From Panulirus ornatus (Eukaryota; Arthropoda; Malacostraca; Decapoda; Palinuridae): a stretch of 64,000 nt of DNA. This document shows positions 1-10,468 of the stretch, piece by piece; positions within the stretch are counted from its first letter, which is position 1; the number at the start of each line of letters is the position of its first letter. The notes under the pieces were generated by a model. That model saw nothing but the letters and a program-made list of their open reading frames with translations. It had not been told where the DNA came from and searched no databases. The stretch lies in contig NC_092226.1 of NCBI RefSeq assembly GCF_036320965.1, positions 20,221,502 through 20,285,501 of the forward strand, written 5' to 3'. Both the position numbers and the translations under genes were made by a program.

Positions 1-189
1 TTGACATGCTGTCAGTGGATTGAATCAGGGCATGTGAAGCGTCTGGGGTAAACCATGGAAAGCCGTGTAGGTATGTATATTTGCGTGTGTGGACATATGT
101 ATATACATGTGTATGGGGGTTGGTTGGGCCATTTCTTTCTTCTGTTTCCTTACGCTACCTCGCAAATACGGGAGACAGCGACAAAGCAA

Positions 190-198
<9 letters not shown>
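1..198 (+). mobile_element. LINE-A 3' UTR fragment (short-UTR subtype)
   Basis: This is the 3' end of a LINE-A copy whose body lies left of the window. It starts just after the stop of the polyprotein and carries the landmarks GGATTGAATCAGGGCATGTG and GGTAAACCATGG, then the TG/CA-rich tract and the terminal hairpin (CGCTACCTCGC with GGGAGACAGCG). It ends in about 11 A residues at 188-198. It lacks the roughly 240-bp UTR insert seen in the long-UTR copies. It sits tail to tail with the next copy. Confidence 0.85.

Positions 199-256
<58 letters not shown>
199..256. repeat. (TA)n microsatellite
   Basis: About 29 TA dinucleotides, followed by an A-rich then T-rich stretch to 300. It separates two LINE-A 3' ends in opposite orientation and is the centre of a large inverted repeat. 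Confidence 0.97.
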
Positions 257-260
<4 letters not shown>

Positions 261-280
261 GAAAAAAAAAATTTTTTTTT

Positions 281-1767
281 TCTTTTTTTTTTTTTTTTTT
301 TGCTTTGTCGCTGTCTCCCATGTTTGCGAGGTAGCGCAAGGAAACAGACGAAAGAAATGGCCCAACCCACCCCCATACACATGTATATACATACGTCCAC
401 ACACGCAAATATACATATCTACACAGCTTTCCATGGTTTACCCCAGAGGCTTCACATGCCCTGATTCAATCCACTGACAGCACGTCAACCCCGGTATACC
501 ACATCGCTCCAATTCACTCTATTCCTTGCCCTCCTTTCACCCTCCTACATGTTCAGGCCCCGATCACACAAAATCTTTTTCACTCCATCTTTCCACCTCC
601 AATTTGGTCTCCCTCTTCTCCTCGTTCCCTCCACCTCTGACACATATATCCTCTTGGTCAATCTTTCCTCACTCATTCTCTCCATGTGCCCAAACCATTT
701 CAAAACACCCTCTTCTGCTCTCTCAACCACACTCTTTTTATTTCCACACATCTCTCGTACCCTTACGTTACTTACTCGATCAAACCACCTCACACCACAC
801 ATTGGCCTCAAACATCTCATTTCCAGCACATCCATCCTCCTGTGCACCACTCAATCCACAGCCCACGCCTCGCAACCATACAACATTGTTGGAACCACTA
901 TTCCCTCAAACATACCCATTTTTGCTTTCCGAGATAATGTTCTCGACTTCCACACATTCTTCAAGGCTCCCAGAATTTTTGCCCCCTCCCCCACCCTATG
1001 ATCCACTTCCGCTTCCATGGTTCCATCCGCTGCCAGATCCACTCCCAGATATCTAAAACACTTCACTTCCTCCAGTTTTTCTCCATTCAAACTCACCTCC
1101 CAATTGACTTGACCCTCAACCCTACTGTACCTAATAACCTTGCTCTTATTCACATTTACTCTTATCTTTCTTCTTTCACACACTTTACCAAACTCAGTCA
1201 CCAGCTTCTGCAGTTTCTCACATGAATCAGCCACCAGCGCTGTATCATCAGCGAACAACAACTGACTCACTTCCCAAGCTCTCTCATCCCCAACAGACTT
1301 CATACTTGCCCCTCTTTCCAAGACTCTTGCATTCACCTCCCTAACAACCCCATCCATAAACAAATTAAACAACCATGGAGACATCACACACCCCTGCCGC
1401 AAACCTACATTCACTGAGAACCAATCACTTTCCTCTCTTCCTACACGTACACATGCCTTACATCCTCGATAAAAACTTTTCACTGCTTCTAACAACTTGC
1501 CTCCCACACCATATATTCTTAATACCTTCCATAGAGCATCTCTATCAACTCTATCATATGCCTTCTCCAGATCCATAAATGCTACATACAAATCCATTTG
1601 CTTTTCTAAGTATTTCTCACATACATTCTTCAAAGCAAACACCTGATCCACACATCCTCTACCACTTCTGAAACCACACCGCTCTTCCCCAATCTGATGC
1701 TCTGTACATGCCTTCACCCTCTCAATCAATACCCTCCCATATAATTTACCAGGAATACTCAACAAAC
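281..1767 (-). mobile_element. LINE-A copy, 5'-truncated
   Basis: Minus-strand copy with its poly(A) at 281-300 (poly-T on the plus strand), the short-type 3' UTR to about 500, then the C-terminal two thirds of the reverse transcriptase reading leftward from 1767. GFRSGRGCVDQ, MDLEKAYDRVD, RQGCVMSPW and FADDTALVAD are visible. The 5' truncation falls in the codons for LLSIPGKLYG and abuts the poly(T) of the next copy, so two minus-strand copies lie directly end to end. The frame is open from the truncation to about 850 and then shifts, so it is a pseudogene. By eye it is very close to the copies at 24.4, 43.3, 47 and 58 kb, so it is a recent insertion. Confidence 0.9.
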
Positions 1768-4022
1768 TTTTTTTTTTTTTTTTTTTTTTTTTATACTTTG
1801 TCGCTGTCTCCCGCGTTTGCGAGGTAGCGCAAGGAAACAGACGAAAGAAATGGCCCAACCCACCCCATACACATGTACATACACATGTCCACACACGCAA
1901 ATATACATACCTACACAGCTTTCCTTGGTTTACCCCGGACGCTTCACATGCCTTGATTCAATCCACTGACAGCACGTCAACCCTTGTATACCACATCGCT
2001 CCAATTCCCTCTATTCCTTGCCCTCCTTTCACCCTCCTGCATGTTCAGGCCCCGATCACGCAAAATCCTTTTCACTCCATCTTTCCACCTCCAATTTGGT
2101 CTCCCTCTTCTCGTTCCCTCCACCTCCGACACATATATCCTCTTGGTCAATCTTTCCTCACTCATTCTATCCATGTGCCCAAACCATTTCAAAACACCCT
2201 CTTCTGCTCTCTCAACCACGCTCTTTTTATTTCCACACATCTCTCTTACCCTTACGTTACTTACTCGATCAAACCACCTCACACCACACATTGTCCTCAA
2301 ACATCTCATTTCCAGCACATCCATCCTCCTGCGCACAACTCTATCCATAGCCCACGCCTCGCAACCATACAACATTGTTGGAACTACTATTCCTTCAAAC
2401 ATACCCATTTTTGCTTTCCGGGATAATGTTCTCGACTTCCACACATTTTTCAAGGCTCCCAAAATTTTCGCCCCCTCCCCCACCCTATGATCCACTTCCG
2501 CTTCCATGGTTCCATCCGCTGACAGATCCACTCCCAGATATCTAAAACACTTCACTTCCTCTGTAATTTGAGCACTCACTCTTATCCCCTTTGCCTTTGT
2601 ACAATGGCACTATTCAGGCATTCCGCCAATCCTCAGGCACCTCACCATGAGTCATACATACATTACATAACCTTACCAACCAGTCAACAATACAGTCACC
2701 CCCTTTTTTAATAAATTCGACTGCAATACCATCCAAACCTGCTTCCTTGCCGGCTTTCATCTTCCGCAAAGCTTTTACTACCTCTTCTCTGTTTACCAAA
2801 TCATTTTCCCTAACCCTCTCACTTTGCACACCACCTCGACCAAAACACCCTATATCTGCCACTCTATCATCAAACACATTCAACAAACCTTCAAAATACT
2901 CACTCCATCTCCTTCTCACTTCACCACTACTTGTTATCACCTCCCCATTTGCGCCCTTCACTGAAGTTCCCATTTGCTCCCTTGTCTTACGCACTTTATT
3001 TACCTCCTTCCAGAACATCTTTTTATTCTCCCTAAAATTTAATGATACTCTCTCACCCCAACTCTCATTTGCCCTTTTTTTCACCTCTTGCACCTTTCTC
3101 TTGACCTCCTTTCTCTTTCTTTTATACATCTCCCACTCAATTGCATTTTTTCCCTGCAAAAATCGTCCAAATGCCTCTCTCTTCTCTTTCACTAATACTC
3201 TTACTTCTTCATCCCACCACTCACTACCCTTTCTAATCAACCCATCTCCCACTCTTCTCATGCCACAAGCATCTTATGCGCAATCCATCACTGATTCCCT
3301 AAATACATCCCATTCCTCCCCCACTCCCCTTACTTCCATTGTTCTCACCTTTTTCCATTCTGTACTCAGTCTCTCCTGGTACTTCCTCACATAAGTCTCC
3401 TTCCCAAGCTCACTTACTCTCACCACCCTCTTCACCCCAACATTCACTCTTCTTTTCTGGAAACCCATACAAATCTTCACCTTAGCCTCCACAAGATAAT
3501 GATCAGACATCCCTCCAGTTGCACCTCTCAGCACATTAACATCCAAAAGTCTCTCTTTCGCGCGCCTGTCAATTAACACGTAATCCAATAACGCTCTCTG
3601 GCCATCTCTCCTACTTACATAAGTATACTTATGTATATCTCGCTTTTTAAACCAGGTATTCCCTATCATCAGTCCTTTTTCAGCACATAAATCTACAAGC
3701 TCTTCACCATTTCCATTTACAACACTGAACACCCCATGTATACCAATTATTCCCTCAACTGCCACATTACTCACCTTTGCATTCAAATCACCCATCACTA
3801 TAACCTGGTCTCGTGCATCAAAACCACTAACACACTCATTCAGCTGCTCCCAAAACACTTGCCTCTCATGATCTTTCTTCTCATGCCCAGGTGCATATGC
3901 ACCAATAATCACCCATCTCTCTCCATCAACTTTCAGTTTTACCCATATTAATCGAGAATTTACTTTCTTACATTCTATCACATACTCCCACAACTCCTGT
4001 TTCAGGAGTACTGCTACTCCTT

Positions 4023-4026
<4 letters not shown>
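1768..4026 (-). mobile_element. LINE-A copy with internal reverse transcriptase deletion
   Basis: Minus-strand copy with poly(T) at 1768-1792, a short-type 3' UTR, the C-terminal region (VKCFRYLG to GRPNWRWKDG), an abrupt jump at about 2559, then the reverse transcriptase N-terminal part, the linker and most of the endonuclease, ending in a (TA)n tract at 4026. Against the fuller copy at 47-48.8 kb the jump removes about 705 bp, taking out every catalytic reverse transcriptase motif from NYRG through FADD. The two sides share CCTC at the breakpoint. This copy cannot make a working reverse transcriptase. Confidence 0.9.
2614..4026 (-). pseudogene. LINE-A polyprotein: APE endonuclease plus reverse transcriptase N-terminus
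   Basis: Read right to left, the frame gives the endonuclease from AVLLKQ, with GAYAPGHEKKDHE, MGDLNAKV, DYVLIDRR and MSDHYLVEAK in APE-family order. A basic linker follows (EWEMYKRKRKEVKRK), then the start of the reverse transcriptase (KAGKEAGLDGIAVEF, EVPEDWRNA). One in-frame TAA near 3,271 replaces a lysine codon seen in other copies. Without it the endonuclease and reverse transcriptase would be continuous, showing that LINE-A uses a single ORF. The first residues, including SETKL, are missing because the copy ends in (TA)n. The product would nick target DNA for target-primed reverse transcription; this copy is dead. Confidence 0.85.

Positions 4027-4067
<41 letters not shown>
4026..4067. 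repeat. (TA)n microsatellite
   Basis: About 20 TA dinucleotides joining the truncated 5' end of the LINE-A endonuclease on the left to the 5' end of a SINE-A on the right. Confidence 0.97.
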
Positions 4068-4068
<1 letters not shown>

Positions 4069-4306
4069 TATCCCTGGGGATAGGGGAGAAAGAATACTTC
4101 CCACGTATTCCCTTCGTGTCGTAGAAGCCTACTAAAAGGGGAGGGAGCGGGGGGCTGGAAATCCTCCCTTCTTGTTTTCTTTTAATTTTCCAAAAGAAGG
4201 AACAGAGAAGGGGGCCAGGTGAGGATATTCCCTCAGAGGCCCAGTCCTCTGTTCTTAACGCCACCTTGCTAATGCGGGAAATGGCGAATAGTTTTAAAGA
4301 AAGAAA

Positions 4307-4308
<2 letters not shown>
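4068..4308 (+). mobile_element. SINE-A, near full length
   Basis: It begins CTATCCCTGGGGATAGGGG and runs through AATACTTCCCACGTATTCCC, GTCGTAGAAG, GGGAGCGGGGGGCTGGAAAT and CCAAAAGAAGGAACAG to a 3' module CGCCACCTTGCTAATGCGGG, then an A-rich tail. It has no protein frame and no clear tRNA-type A/B boxes. The first 100 or more bases match the LINE-A 5' leader at 12,351 and 62,940-63,057, and the 3' module matches the LINE-A terminal hairpin. It is therefore best read as a short, internally deleted LINE-A derivative mobilised by LINE-A enzymes; that role is inferred. Confidence 0.8.

Positions 4309-4346
<38 letters not shown>
4309..4346. repeat. (TA)n microsatellite
   Basis: About 19 TA dinucleotides immediately 3' of a SINE-A. 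They may derive from its tail or from the target. Confidence 0.95.
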
Positions 4347-4350
<4 letters not shown>

Positions 4351-7300
4351 TATTATTACTATTATTATATTGATCATCATTTCCCGTGTTGGCAAATTAA
4401 TGCTATGAAACAGACGAAGAAGGACTAGAACATTCATATACACACATAGATACATGCACATACACATACATATACATACATATCTACATACATGTACACA
4501 CACTTACACATACCTATACTTATTCATATTTGCTTACCTCGTCCATTCCTGGTGCCACCCTGCCCCACAGGAAACAGTATTGCCACCCCTTACATCAGTG
4601 AGACAGAGCCTGGAAACTGACAGAAAATGCCACATTTGCTCACACTCAGTCTTAAGTCCAGGCCTCACAGACCTTCCCTGGTTTACTCCAGATGTTTCAC
4701 ATGCCCTTGTTCAGTCCACTGACAGCACGTAGACCTCAGTATACCACGTCGTTCCAGTTCACTCTATACCATGCATGCCTTTCACCCTCATGCATGATCT
4801 CTCAAATCTTTTTTGCTCCATCCTTCCACCTCCTATTTGGTCTCCTGCTTCTTGTTCCCTCCACCTCTGATGTATTTACACCCTCTTTGTCAACTTTTCC
4901 TAACTCATTCTCTCCATATGCCCAAACCATTTCAACACACCCTCCTCTGCACTCTCAACCACACTTTTTTTTATTACCACACATCTCTCTTACCATTTCA
5001 TTACTTCATCTTCCTCAATCAAACTACCTCACACCACTTATTGTCTTCAAACATTACGTTTCCAACACATCCACCCTCCTTCATACAACCTTGTCTATAG
5101 CCCATGCTTCGCAATCATAAAAATATTGTCAAAACTGCTATTCCTTGGAACATTCCCTCCGAGATAACATTCTCTCTTTCTACACATTCTTCTTTGCTCC
5201 CAGAACCTTTACCCCCTCCTGCACCCTATGACCCACTTCCACCTCCGTGGTTCCATTCGCTGACAAGTTCACTCCCAGAAATCTAAAGCACTATACTCCC
5301 TCCAATTTTTCTCTATTCAAACTTACATCCCAACTAACTTGTCCCTCAACCCTATGGAATCTAATAACCTTGCTCCTATTCACATTTACTCTCAACTTTC
5401 TCATTACACACACTTTTCCAAGCTCAGGACCAACTTCTACAGTTTCTCACTCAAATCATCCATCAGTGCTGTAGCATCAGCGAACAACAATTAACTCACT
5501 TCCCAGGCTGTTTCATCCCCAGGAGACTGCATATTTGCCTCTCTCTCCAAAACTGTAGCATTTACCTCCCTAGCCACCCCATCCATAAACAGATTAAACA
5601 ACCATGGGAACATTACACACCCTTGCCATAGACTGACCTTCACTGGGAACTAATCACTCTCCTCTCTGTCAATTCGTACACATGCCTTACACCCTTGATA
5701 AAAACTTCTCACTGCTTCTAGCAGCTTACCCCCCACACCATATAGTCTTAAAACCTTCCACAAAGCATGTCTATCAACCCTATCACATGCCTTATCAAAG
5801 ATCCATAACTGCTACGTACAAACCCATCTATTTTTCTATTTTCTCACATACATTATTCAAAGTACACACCTGATCCACCCATCCTCTACCACATCTAAAA
5901 CCACACCGCTCCTCCCCAACCTGATGCTCTGTGTATGCCCTCACCCTCTCTATTAATACCCAACATACAATTTTCCAGGCATATTCAACAAACTTATGCC
6001 TCTGTAGTTTGAACACTCACCTTTATCCCCTTTGCTTTTGTACAGTGGCATTGTACATGCATTCTGCCAATCCTCAGGCACTTCACCATGATCCATACAT
6101 TCATTGAATGTCCTTACCAACCAATCAACAACACATTCACCCCCTTTCTTAATTTATTCAACTTCATTACCATCCAATCCCTCTGCCTTGCCAAATTTCA
6201 TCTGCAAGGCTTTCACCACCTGTTCTTTCTTCACCAAATGACTTTCCCAACTCTCCCACTTCACACACCACCCTGACCAAAACACCCTACATCTGCCACT
6301 CTATCATCAAACACATTCAACAATAGTTCAAATTACTCACTCCATCACTACCTGTTATCACTTCCCCTTGTCCTCTTCACCACTGTTCCCATTAGTTTTC
6401 TTGTCTTATTCACATTGTTTACCTTCTTTCTAAGAATCTTTTTATTCTCCCTAAAGTCTAATTATACTCTCTCACCCCAACTCTCATCCACTTTCTTTAA
6501 TACTTCTCTCAGGCATTTTCACTCCTTCCTTGGAAGTGCTGCTCAAATGCCTTTCTTTTATCTCTCACGAACAACTTAATTCTTCACCCCACCGGTCACT
6601 ACCGTTTTTTAATCTGTCCACCCCCACCTTTTTTCATGCCACATGCATCTCTTATACATGCTTTCCTTAATACCTCCCATTCCTGACCTATTCCCCTCAC
6701 TTCATTTGCTCCCAACTTTTGTCATTCCACACTCAATCTCTCCTGATATTTCTTCATACAAGTCTCCTTTCCAAGCTTCTCTGTGACATTCTCTCTTCTT
6801 TTTGAAAATCTCTACAAATCTTCACTTTTGCCTCTACAGATTAACTCTGGTGGGATGTCTGATTAGTAAATCAGACATCCCACCAGCTGCCCTTCTCAGC
6901 ACATTTACGTCCAAAAGTCTCTCTTTTACACGCCTATCAATTAATACGTAATCTAATAATGCCTGTTGACCATCTCTCGTACTCACATACATATATCTCT
7001 CTTTTTAAAACCAGGTATTCCCAGTTACCAGTCTTTTTTCGGCACAAATCCACAAGCTCTTTGCGATTTCCATTCACAGTGCTGAATACCTCATGTGCAC
7101 CAATTGTACCCTCAACTGCCACATTACTCACCTTCGCATTCAAATCACCCATCACTAATACCCGGTCTCATGCAACAAAACTGCTGACACTCTAACTTAA
7201 CTGCTCCCAAAACACTTGCTGCTCATGATCTTTCTTCTTATGAGCAGGTGCATAAGCACCAATAGTCATCCATCTCTTGCCATCCACTTTCAGTTTTTGA

Positions 7301-7452
7301 TACATCAATTTAGAATTTACTTCCTTACACTCTATCATACACTCCCACAACTCTTGCTTCAGGAGTACTGCTACTCCTTACTTAGCTCTTGTCCTCTCAC
7401 CAACCCCTGACTTTACTCCCAAGATGCCTCCAAACCATTCTTCCCCTTTACC
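4347..7452 (-). mobile_element. LINE-A copy, old, nearly full length
   Basis: The longest LINE-A copy in the window. It runs on the minus strand from a diverged long-type 3' UTR (4,347-4,740) through the C-terminal region, reverse transcriptase and linker to an endonuclease that ends at about 7,452, just short of the start of the protein. Every domain is recognisable by alignment to the younger copies, but many frameshifts and stops break it; the longest pieces are only about 60-80 codons. Divergence is clearly higher than in neighbouring copies, which dates it as an older insertion. It contains a small templated palindrome at 6,847-6,886. Confidence 0.88.
6847..6886. repeat. 18-bp perfect inverted repeat inside LINE-A
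   Basis: Two 18-bp arms (6,847-6,864 and 6,869-6,886), perfectly complementary, are separated by AGTA. The right arm is normal LINE-A endonuclease sequence (the antisense of the SDHYLV region). The left arm is an extra inverted copy absent from other LINE-A copies. Confidence 0.9.
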
Positions 7453-7569
7453 ATTTATTAGTGTAAGCTTGGATCAGGTTTTCTCTAATGTGTGTAGAGT
7501 TGAATACGATAGCATATTAATGGTTACTAATCTTTTTTTATGTTTTTTAATTTTCTCAGTATTGTTCTG

Positions 7570-8107
7570 TTAGGTGGGTGCTCAAACACCAGTTGTCCAA
7601 AATCATCCAATTTATTTCGGTGAAGCTTTTACCTTTATATAGGCATCATTAGGAATGTACAAAAAAGAAACAAAATCTGCATCACAAAACTTGGATATGA
7701 AATGTAAACAAACCACATTTCATAAATCATAAAATGTAAGGGAAAACACTATAAGCAATACTAATTAAAGGGTTCATGACAGGCAGAATGAGCTACAACC
7801 TAAATGAAATATATTTTTGTAACCATATTTTGTACTTAGGTTGTAGCTTATTTCACTTATGATGATTCTGTTAACTTGCGCCCTGGTTGTAGCTTATTTT
7901 ACTTATGATGATACTGTTAATTTGTACCACTTATAGTGTTTTCCTTTACATTTTACATTCTATGCACTAAGGTTTTGTTTCCTATATACATTTTACATTT
8001 TATATCTGAATTTTGTGATGTACTTTTTCTCTCTTTTTTGTAGATTCCTAATGATGCCTCTGTGAAATGGATAATTTTGGACAACTAGTGTTTGAGCACC
8101 CACCTTA
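7570..8107. mobile_element. Fold-back / long-TIR MITE-like element
   Basis: The ends are inverted copies of each other. The left starts AGGTGGGTGCTCAAACACCA and the right ends with the complement of AGGTGGGTGCTCAAACACTA. The similarity continues inward for about 200 bp with small gaps (shared GTTGTCCAAAATTATCC, GGCATCATTAGGAAT and GGAAAACACTATAAG in complement). The centre holds two copies of a GGTTGTAGCTTATTT repeat plus its inverse. No transposase frame is present. TA-like bases flank both ends. This is a non-autonomous DNA-transposon structure; the superfamily is not determined. Confidence 0.75.
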
Positions 8108-8212
8108 TGGTAGAAATGGTAGAGCAATATTTCAAAAACTAGAGAATATGAAAAAGAAGAATAACAACTGTAATATGCTGTCATATTCAGCTCTATATAT
8201 AAAAAAAAAAAA

Positions 8213-8442
8213 TTTCATACATACTTGCCATTTCCTTTATTATTGAGGTAGTGTTAAGAACAGAGGACTGAGCCTTAAAAGGAAAATCCTCACTTGGCTG
8301 CCTTCTTCGTTCCTTCTTTTGGAAAAGTAGAAACTGGAACCGGAGGATTTCCAGCCACCCTTTCCTGCCCCTCTTAGTCACCTTGTAAAACACGCAGGGA
8401 ATACATGGGCAGTGCTTTTTCATCCCTATCCCTAGGGATAAT
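8213..8442 (-). mobile_element. SINE-A, diverged
   Basis: Minus-strand SINE-A. Read from the right it starts TATCCCTAGGGATAGGG, then AGAAGGTGACTAAGAGG-like leader sequence, TGAGGATTTTCC and GTTAAGAACAGAGGAC, ending in a degraded 3' module. It lies directly upstream of a plus-strand LINE-A copy. Confidence 0.75.
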
Positions 8443-8528
8443 ACATATATTTGTATATAAGGGGAAACAGAAGAAGGAGTCATGTGGGGAGTGCTCATCC
8501 TCCTCGAATGCTCAATTGGGGTGTCTGA

Positions 8529-9512
8529 ATGTGTGTGGATGTAACCAAGATGAGAAAAAAGGAGATAAGTAGTATGTTTGAGGAAAGAAACCTGGATATT
8601 TTGGCTCTGAGTGAAATGAAGCTCAAGGGTAAAGGGGAAGAGTGGTTTGGTAATGTCTTGGGAGTAAAGTCAGGGGTTAGTGAGAGGACAAGAGCAAAGG
8701 AAAGAGTAGCACTAATCTTGAAGCAAGGGTTGTGGGAGTATTTGATAGAGTGTAAGCAAGTAAACTCTAGATTGATATGGGTAAAACTGAAAGTGGATGG
8801 AGAGAAATGGGTGATTATTGGTGCCTATGCACCTGGTCACAAGAAGAAAGATCATGAGAGGCAAATGTTTTAGGAGCAGCTGAGTGTGTGTGTTAGCAGT
8901 TTTGATGCACGAAACCAGGTTATAGTGATGGGGGATTTAAATGGAAAGGTGAGTAATGTGGTAGTTGAGGGAATAATTGGTGTACATGGGGTGTTCAGTG
9001 TTGTAAATGGAAATGGTGAAGAGCTTGTAGATTTGTGTGCTGAAAAAGGACTGGTGATTGGGAAAACTTGGTTTAAAAAGAAAGATATACATAAGTATAC
9101 ATTTGTAAGTAGGAGAGATGGCCAGAGAGCATTATTGGATTACGTGTTAATTGATAGGCGCATGAAAGAGAGACTTTTGGATGTTAATGTGCTGAGAGGG
9201 GCAACTGGAGGGATGTCTGATCATTATCTTGTGGAGGAGAAGGTGAAGATTTTTCGAGGTTTTCAGAAAAGAAGAGAGAATGTTGGGGTGAAGAGAGTGG
9301 TGAGAGTACATGAGCTTGGAAAGGAGACTTGTGTGAGGATTTACCAGGAGAGATTGAGTGCAGAATGGAAAAAGGTGAGAGCAAATGATGTAAGGGGAGT
9401 GGGGGAGGAATGGGATGTATTTAGGGGAGCAGTGGTGGCTTGCACAAAAGATGCCTTTGGCATGAGAAAGGTGGGTTTAAAAAGAGAGATATACATAAGT
9501 ATACATATGTAA
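8529..9512 (+). pseudogene. LINE-A APE-type endonuclease, broken
   Basis: This is the N-terminal endonuclease domain of the LINE-A polyprotein, which would nick target DNA to prime reverse transcription. From 8,529 the frame reads MFEERNLDILALSEMKLKG (the catalytic-acid motif, normally SETKL), then VIIGAYAPGHKKKDHE. A stop at about 8,871 and a restart follow, then MGDLNGKVSNV, LLDYVLIDRRMKE and MSDHYLVEEKVK. A two-base loss relative to the copy at 12.5 kb lets an ATG at 8,529 look like a start, but in that other copy the frame continues upstream without an ATG. The last part runs into the tandem duplication and stops at 9,512. Confidence 0.85.
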
Positions 9513-9885
9513 GTAGGAGAGATGGCCAGAGAGCATTATTGGATTACATGTCAATTGATAGACACATGAAAGAGAGACTTTTGGATGTTACTGTGCTGAG
9601 AGGGGCAACTGGAGGGATGTCTGATCATTATCTTGTGGAGGCGAAGGTGAAGATTTGTCAAGGTTTTCAGAAAAGAAGAGAGAATTTTAGGGTGAAGAGT
9701 GGTGAGAGTAATTGAGCTTGGAAAGGAGACTTGTACGAGGAAGTACCAGAAGAGATTGAGCGCAGAATGGAAAAAGGTGAGAGCAAATAACGTAAGGGGA
9801 GTGGGGGAGGAATGGGATGTATTTAGGGGAGCAGTGATGGCTTGTGCAAAAGATGCCCGTGGCATGAGAAAGGTGGGAGGTGGGC
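9070..9885 (+). repeat. Internal tandem duplication (~404 bp x 2) in LINE-A
   Basis: The segment from GGTTTAAAAAG to GCATGAGAAAGGTGGG appears twice, offset by about 403-405 bp. Each unit encodes the DYVLIDR, MSDHYLVE and WKKVRAN blocks. The copies differ at scattered bases, so the duplication is not brand new. The joint has GGT(T) microhomology. Confidence 0.88.
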
Positions 9886-10468
9886 AGATTAGAAAGGGTA
9901 ATGAGTGGTGAGATGAAGAAGTAAGATTGTTAGTGAAAGAGAAGAGAGAGGCATTAGGATGATTTTTGCAGGAAATAGTGCAAATGACTGGGAGATGTAT
10001 AAAAGAAAGAGGCAGAAGGTCAAGAGAAAGGTGCAAGAGGTGAAAAAGAGGGCAAATGAGAGTTGGGGTGAGAGAGTATCATTGAATATTAGGGAGAATA
10101 GAAAGATGTTTTGGAAGGAGGTGAAGGGGGCTAATAGGGAGTTAATAAAAAGTAGTGGTGAAGTGAGAAGGTGGAGTGAGTATTTTGAAGCCTTGCTGAA
10201 TGTGTTTGATGATAGAGTGGCAGATAGAGGGTGTTTTGGTCAAGGTGGTGTGAGAAGTTAGAGGGTCAGGGAGAATGGTTTGGTAAACAGATAAGAGGTA
10301 GTGAAACCTTTGCAGAAGATGAAAGCCGGCAAGATGGCAAACTTGGATGGTATTGCAATGGAATTCATTCAAAATGGGGGTGACTGTGTTGTTGACTGGT
10401 TGATGAGGATATTCAGTGTATGTATGGCTCATGGTTAAGTGCCTGGGGATTGGTGGAATGCATGAATA

